A DNA stretch of 64,000 bases from CBDANW01 sp965197825 (GTDB lineage Bacteria > Acidobacteriota > Vicinamibacteria > Marinacidobacterales > DATDRI01). This document shows, in pieces, positions 61,665-64,000 of the stretch. Numbering within the stretch: the first letter of the stretch is position 1; each line of letters starts with the position of its first letter. The position numbers and the translations under genes were made by a program. Location: positions 3,038,001 through 3,102,000 of the forward strand of contig CBDANW010000003.1 in the NCBI GenBank assembly GCA_965197825.1. Reading direction: 5' to 3'. The notes below the pieces were generated by a model. It did no database searches. It saw only the letters and a list, made by a program, of their open reading frames with translations, and was not told the origin of the DNA.

Positions 61665-63569
61665 GTGAGCAAAACCATAGGAATCGACCTGGGAACCACC
61701 AACTCGGCCCTCGCCGTAATGGAAGGCGGACAGCCGAAGGTGATCGTCAACTCCGAAGGGGATCGTGTGACGCCAAGCGTCGTCGCCTTCGCCAAGGATT
61801 CGGAGCGGCTGGTGGGGCAAGTAGCCCGCCGCCAGGCCATCACCAACCCCGAAAACACCATCTACTCCATCAAGCGGTTCATGGGTCGTCGCCATGACGA
61901 GGTGCCCGAGGAAGCGCGCATCGTCACGTACAACGTCGCCAAGGGATCGAACGGCGATGTGCGCATCGAGGTTCGCGGCAAGAAGTACTCGCCGCCCGAG
62001 ATCTCGGCCATGATCCTCCAGAAGCTGAAGCAGGCGGCCGAGGACTATTTGGGGGAAAAGGTCGTCGACGCGGTCATCACCGTACCGGCCTACTTCAACG
62101 ACAGTCAACGCCAAGCCGCCAAGGATGCGGGTACCATCGCCGGACTCAACGTGAAGCGGATTATCAACGAACCGACCGCCGCCGCTCTGGCCTACGGTCT
62201 GGATAAGAAGAAGGACGAGACCATTGCCGTCTACGATTTCGGCGGTGGCACGTTCGACATCTCCATCTTGGAGGTCGGAGAAGGTGTGGTCGAGGTCAAA
62301 GCGACCAACGGGGATACCCACCTGGGCGGCGACAACATCGACCAACGCATCATCGATTGGATCGTCGAAGAGTTCCGTCGCGACCAGGGCCTGGACTTGT
62401 CGAAGGACAAGATGGCCCTGCAGCGATTGAAGGAAGCCGCCGAGAAAGCCAAGATCGAGCTCTCCTCGGCTCTCGAGACAGAGATCAGTCTCCCCTTCAT
62501 TTCCGTGGATAACTCCGGGCCCAAACATCTCTCCTTGAAGCTGACGCGGTCCAAGCTCGAGCAGCTGATCGAGGACCTGCTCAAACGGAGTCTCGGGCCC
62601 AGCCGACAGGCGTTGAAGGATGCTGGACTCGAGCCCGGTCAAATCGACGAGGTCGTCCTAGTTGGAGGCACGACCCGCATTCCACGCGTCCAGAAAATGG
62701 TGCAAGACTTGTTCGGAAAAGAACCTCACAAAGGAGTCAACCCGGACGAGGTCGTTGCGGTCGGAGCCGCCATTCAGGCGGGAGTGCTGACCGGAGACGT
62801 CAAAGACGTTCTCCTACTCGATGTGACCCCCTTGTCGCTGGGAATCGAGACGCTGGGTGGCGTCTTCACCAAGCTCATCGATCGTAATACGACGATTCCG
62901 GTCAGGAAGAGCGAGACGTTCTCGACAGCGGCAGACAACCAACCAAGCGTCGAAGTTCACGTGCTGCAAGGCGAGCGAGAGATGGCTCGGGACAACCGCT
63001 CTCTGGGGCGCTTCCATCTCACCGGTATTCCTCCCGCCCCGCGTGGCATGCCGCAGATCGAGGTCGCGTTCGATCTCGACGCTGACGGCATCGTCAACGT
63101 CTCAGCGAAGGACACCGCCACCGGCAAGGAGCAGGCCATCACCATTACCAGCTCCAGCGGACTCAACAAGGAAGAAGTGGAAAAGATGGTCGCCGACGCC
63201 GAGTCTCATCGCGAGGAAGACAAGAAGGCGCGCGAGCGAACCGAGGCGAGAAATCGGCTCGATGCCCTGTCCTATGCAACGGAGCAAACACTCAACGAGG
63301 GCCGCGAGAAGCTCGAGCCCAGCTTGGTAAGCGAAGTGGAAGCCACTCTGAACGACGCGCGCGAGGCGCTCCAGGGGGACGATACCGAGCGAATCAAGCA
63401 GGCCGAGGAGCGTGTCAATCAGGCCTCGCACCGCGTCGCGGAAGCGCTGTACCAGAAGTCTACCGCCGAGGCGGGTCAGAACGGCTCTGCTCCCGGTGCC
63501 CCGACGAGCTCTTCGGGCGGTTCGGGTGAGGGCGAGGTCGTGGACGCCGAGTATCAGGACGTCGTCTAA
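61665..63569 (+). CDS. dnaK: Chaperone protein DnaK (Hsp70)
   Basis: 634 residues. IGIDLGTTNSALAVMEGGQP (ATP site), RFMGRRHDEV, VITVPAYFNDSQRQAAKDAG, NEPTAAALAYGLDKKKDETI, VYDFGGGTFDISILEV and VLVGGTTRIPRVQ make up the ATPase domain (1-380). The substrate domain has LLDVTPLSLGIETLGGVFTK and the linker D-V-L-L-L-D-V. The lid helices end in a G/S-rich tail closing EGEVVDAEYQDVV, typical of bacterial DnaK. GTG 61665 follows GGAGG with seven bases between. No dnaJ or grpE is adjacent. Confidence 0.97.
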   Translation: MSKTIGIDLGTTNSALAVMEGGQPKVIVNSEGDRVTPSVVAFAKDSERLVGQVARRQAITNPENTIYSIKRFMGRRHDEVPEEARIVTYNVAKGSNGDVRIEVRGKKYSPPEISAMILQKLKQAAEDYLGEKVVDAVITVPAYFNDSQRQAAKDAGTIAGLNVKRIINEPTAAALAYGLDKKKDETIAVYDFGGGTFDISILEVGEGVVEVKATNGDTHLGGDNIDQRIIDWIVEEFRRDQGLDLSKDKMALQRLKEAAEKAKIELSSALETEISLPFISVDNSGPKHLSLKLTRSKLEQLIEDLLKRSLGPSRQALKDAGLEPGQIDEVVLVGGTTRIPRVQKMVQDLFGKEPHKGVNPDEVVAVGAAIQAGVLTGDVKDVLLLDVTPLSLGIETLGGVFTKLIDRNTTIPVRKSETFSTAADNQPSVEVHVLQGEREMARDNRSLGRFHLTGIPPAPRGMPQIEVAFDLDADGIVNVSAKDTATGKEQAITITSSSGLNKEEVEKMVADAESHREEDKKARERTEARNRLDALSYATEQTLNEGREKLEPSLVSEVEATLNDAREALQGDDTERIKQAEERVNQASHRVAEALYQKSTAEAGQNGSAPGAPTSSSGGSGEGEVVDAEYQDVV

Positions 63570-63597
63570 CCTCGTTCCGTCCGAGCCGGAAAAACAA

Positions 63598-63631
63598 AAG
63601 GCGAGGCCAGCATCTGCTGGCCTCGCCTTCT
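63598..63631 (+). terminator. Rho-independent terminator of dnaK
   Basis: 14-bp perfect stem AAGGCGAGGCCAGC / GCTGGCCTCGCCTT (63598-63611 and 63616-63629) with ATCT loop, followed by CTTCTATTT. On the other strand the stem is followed by TTGTTTTTCC, so it may also end the convergent FAH gene. Confidence 0.88.
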
Positions 63632-63674
63632 TCTATTTCCAGGCTATTTGAAGATTATCTAGCCTACCGGCCGA

Positions 63675-64000
63675 CTACCGACTACCGGACGTCGGGGTTC
63701 CCATACCTTCCTCTTCAGCTACGACCGTATGGGTGAGCGTCCCGACACCCTCGATGGTGGCGACGACTTTGTCACCCACCTTCAGCCAGATCTGCTCCGG
63801 CCGCACGCTCCGCGACATGCCGGTACCCGCGGGGCTACCACCGGCGATGACATCTCCTGGCTCCAGAGTGACGACTGAGGAGCCGAACTCGATGAGCTCG
63901 TAGATGCTGTGGATCATGTCGGTGGTGCGGGAGTCCTGCATCGTCTCGCCGTTGACGGTCAGCGTCTGACCGATGTCCATCGGATTCTCGATGAACTCGG
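63675..64000 (-). CDS. Fumarylacetoacetate hydrolase-family protein, 3' end only
   Basis: C-terminal 107 residues of an FAH-family enzyme; the gene begins beyond 64000. Seen: LTVNGETMQDSRTTDMIHSI (family N-G-x-x-x-Q-x-x-x-T), YELIEFGSSVVTLEPGDVIA, GGSPAGTG (family G-T-P-x-G) and a closing GVGTLTHTVVAEE. The G-S-P instead of the usual G-T-P is a small variation. Members act on C-C bonds of beta-diketones or as oxaloacetate decarboxylases; substrate unknown. The ATG at 63980 is internal; the frame is open to the window edge. Confidence 0.85.
   Translation of the reverse strand, partial: EFIENPMDIGQTLTVNGETMQDSRTTDMIHSIYELIEFGSSVVTLEPGDVIAGGSPAGTGMSRSVRPEQIWLKVGDKVVATIEGVGTLTHTVVAEEEGMGTPTSGSR

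Overview
The window (about 60% G+C, few intergenic A/T tracts) is chromosomal DNA of a Gram-negative bacterium. Outer-membrane logic is clear: two TonB-type proteins with ExbB and two ExbD proteins, several lipobox-bearing lipoproteins, SecDF-YajC and RseP. The isoprenoid/phospholipid order uppS-cdsA-dxr-rseP, a two-subunit 2-oxoacid:ferredoxin oxidoreductase, a C5-type haem cluster, Ku plus a LigD-type ligase, and TonB proteins with glycine-rich linkers make Acidobacteriota (or a neighbouring deep phylum) my best guess; this is inference, since no rRNA gene is present.

Layout. 1-3507: uppS (3' end), cdsA, dxr, rseP. 3513-6677: a menC-like relic, a HEAT-repeat/cyclophilin lipoprotein and a HAD phosphatase. 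6687-8364: an 18-residue lysine-rich ORF and ddl. 8458-12468: tgt (frameshifted), yajC, secD, secF. 12530-16317: tonB-like gene, a promoter with a 365-nt structured leader, then tonB-exbB-exbD-exbD closed by a strong terminator. 16706-26731: TPR lipoprotein, (p)ppGpp synthetase/hydrolase, rpmB, Mrp ATPase, korB-korA, sigma-54 activator. 27477-31520: Ku-ligase pair followed by a MITE-like element that was itself split by an IS1595-type element carrying a P63C passenger. 31664-36547: GHMP kinase, efp, DUF84 NTPase, tdk and small exported proteins. 36583-44374: a decayed peptide ABC transporter, a 291-bp hairpin-rich element, an IS256-type insertion that splits dppC, and a membrane HD-GYP/GGDEF protein. 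44855-51675: cytochrome-assembly-like protein and hemA-hemC-hemD-hemB-hemL plus a Rieske protein. 51682-56928: PHP phosphoesterase, A-type Fe-S carrier, ferredoxin, a membrane/zinc-ribbon pair, a second (dead) IS256-type element and an Rrf2 regulator. 57251-64000: a phosphatase/GGDEF relic, a small exported coiled-coil protein, clpB (three lesions), dnaK and the 3' end of an FAH-family hydrolase.

Two themes stand out. First, two dispersed repeat families recur in the gaps. Family A has 43-44 bp units starting GGCGTCTG and ending TTGACGCC, and reaches into the ends of three genes. Family B is a GC-rich block of roughly 120-300 bp, and one copy holds a (GTGA)10 microsatellite. Second, many genes carry single-base lesions (tgt, clpB, gph, dppC, a transposase). 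Some sit in homopolymers and may be sequencing errors; others accompany real insertions or deletions. The best candidates for something undescribed are the tonB-exb leader RNA, repeat family A, and the nested MITE/IS1595-P63C structure beside the NHEJ genes. No tRNA, rRNA or CRISPR array was recognised.
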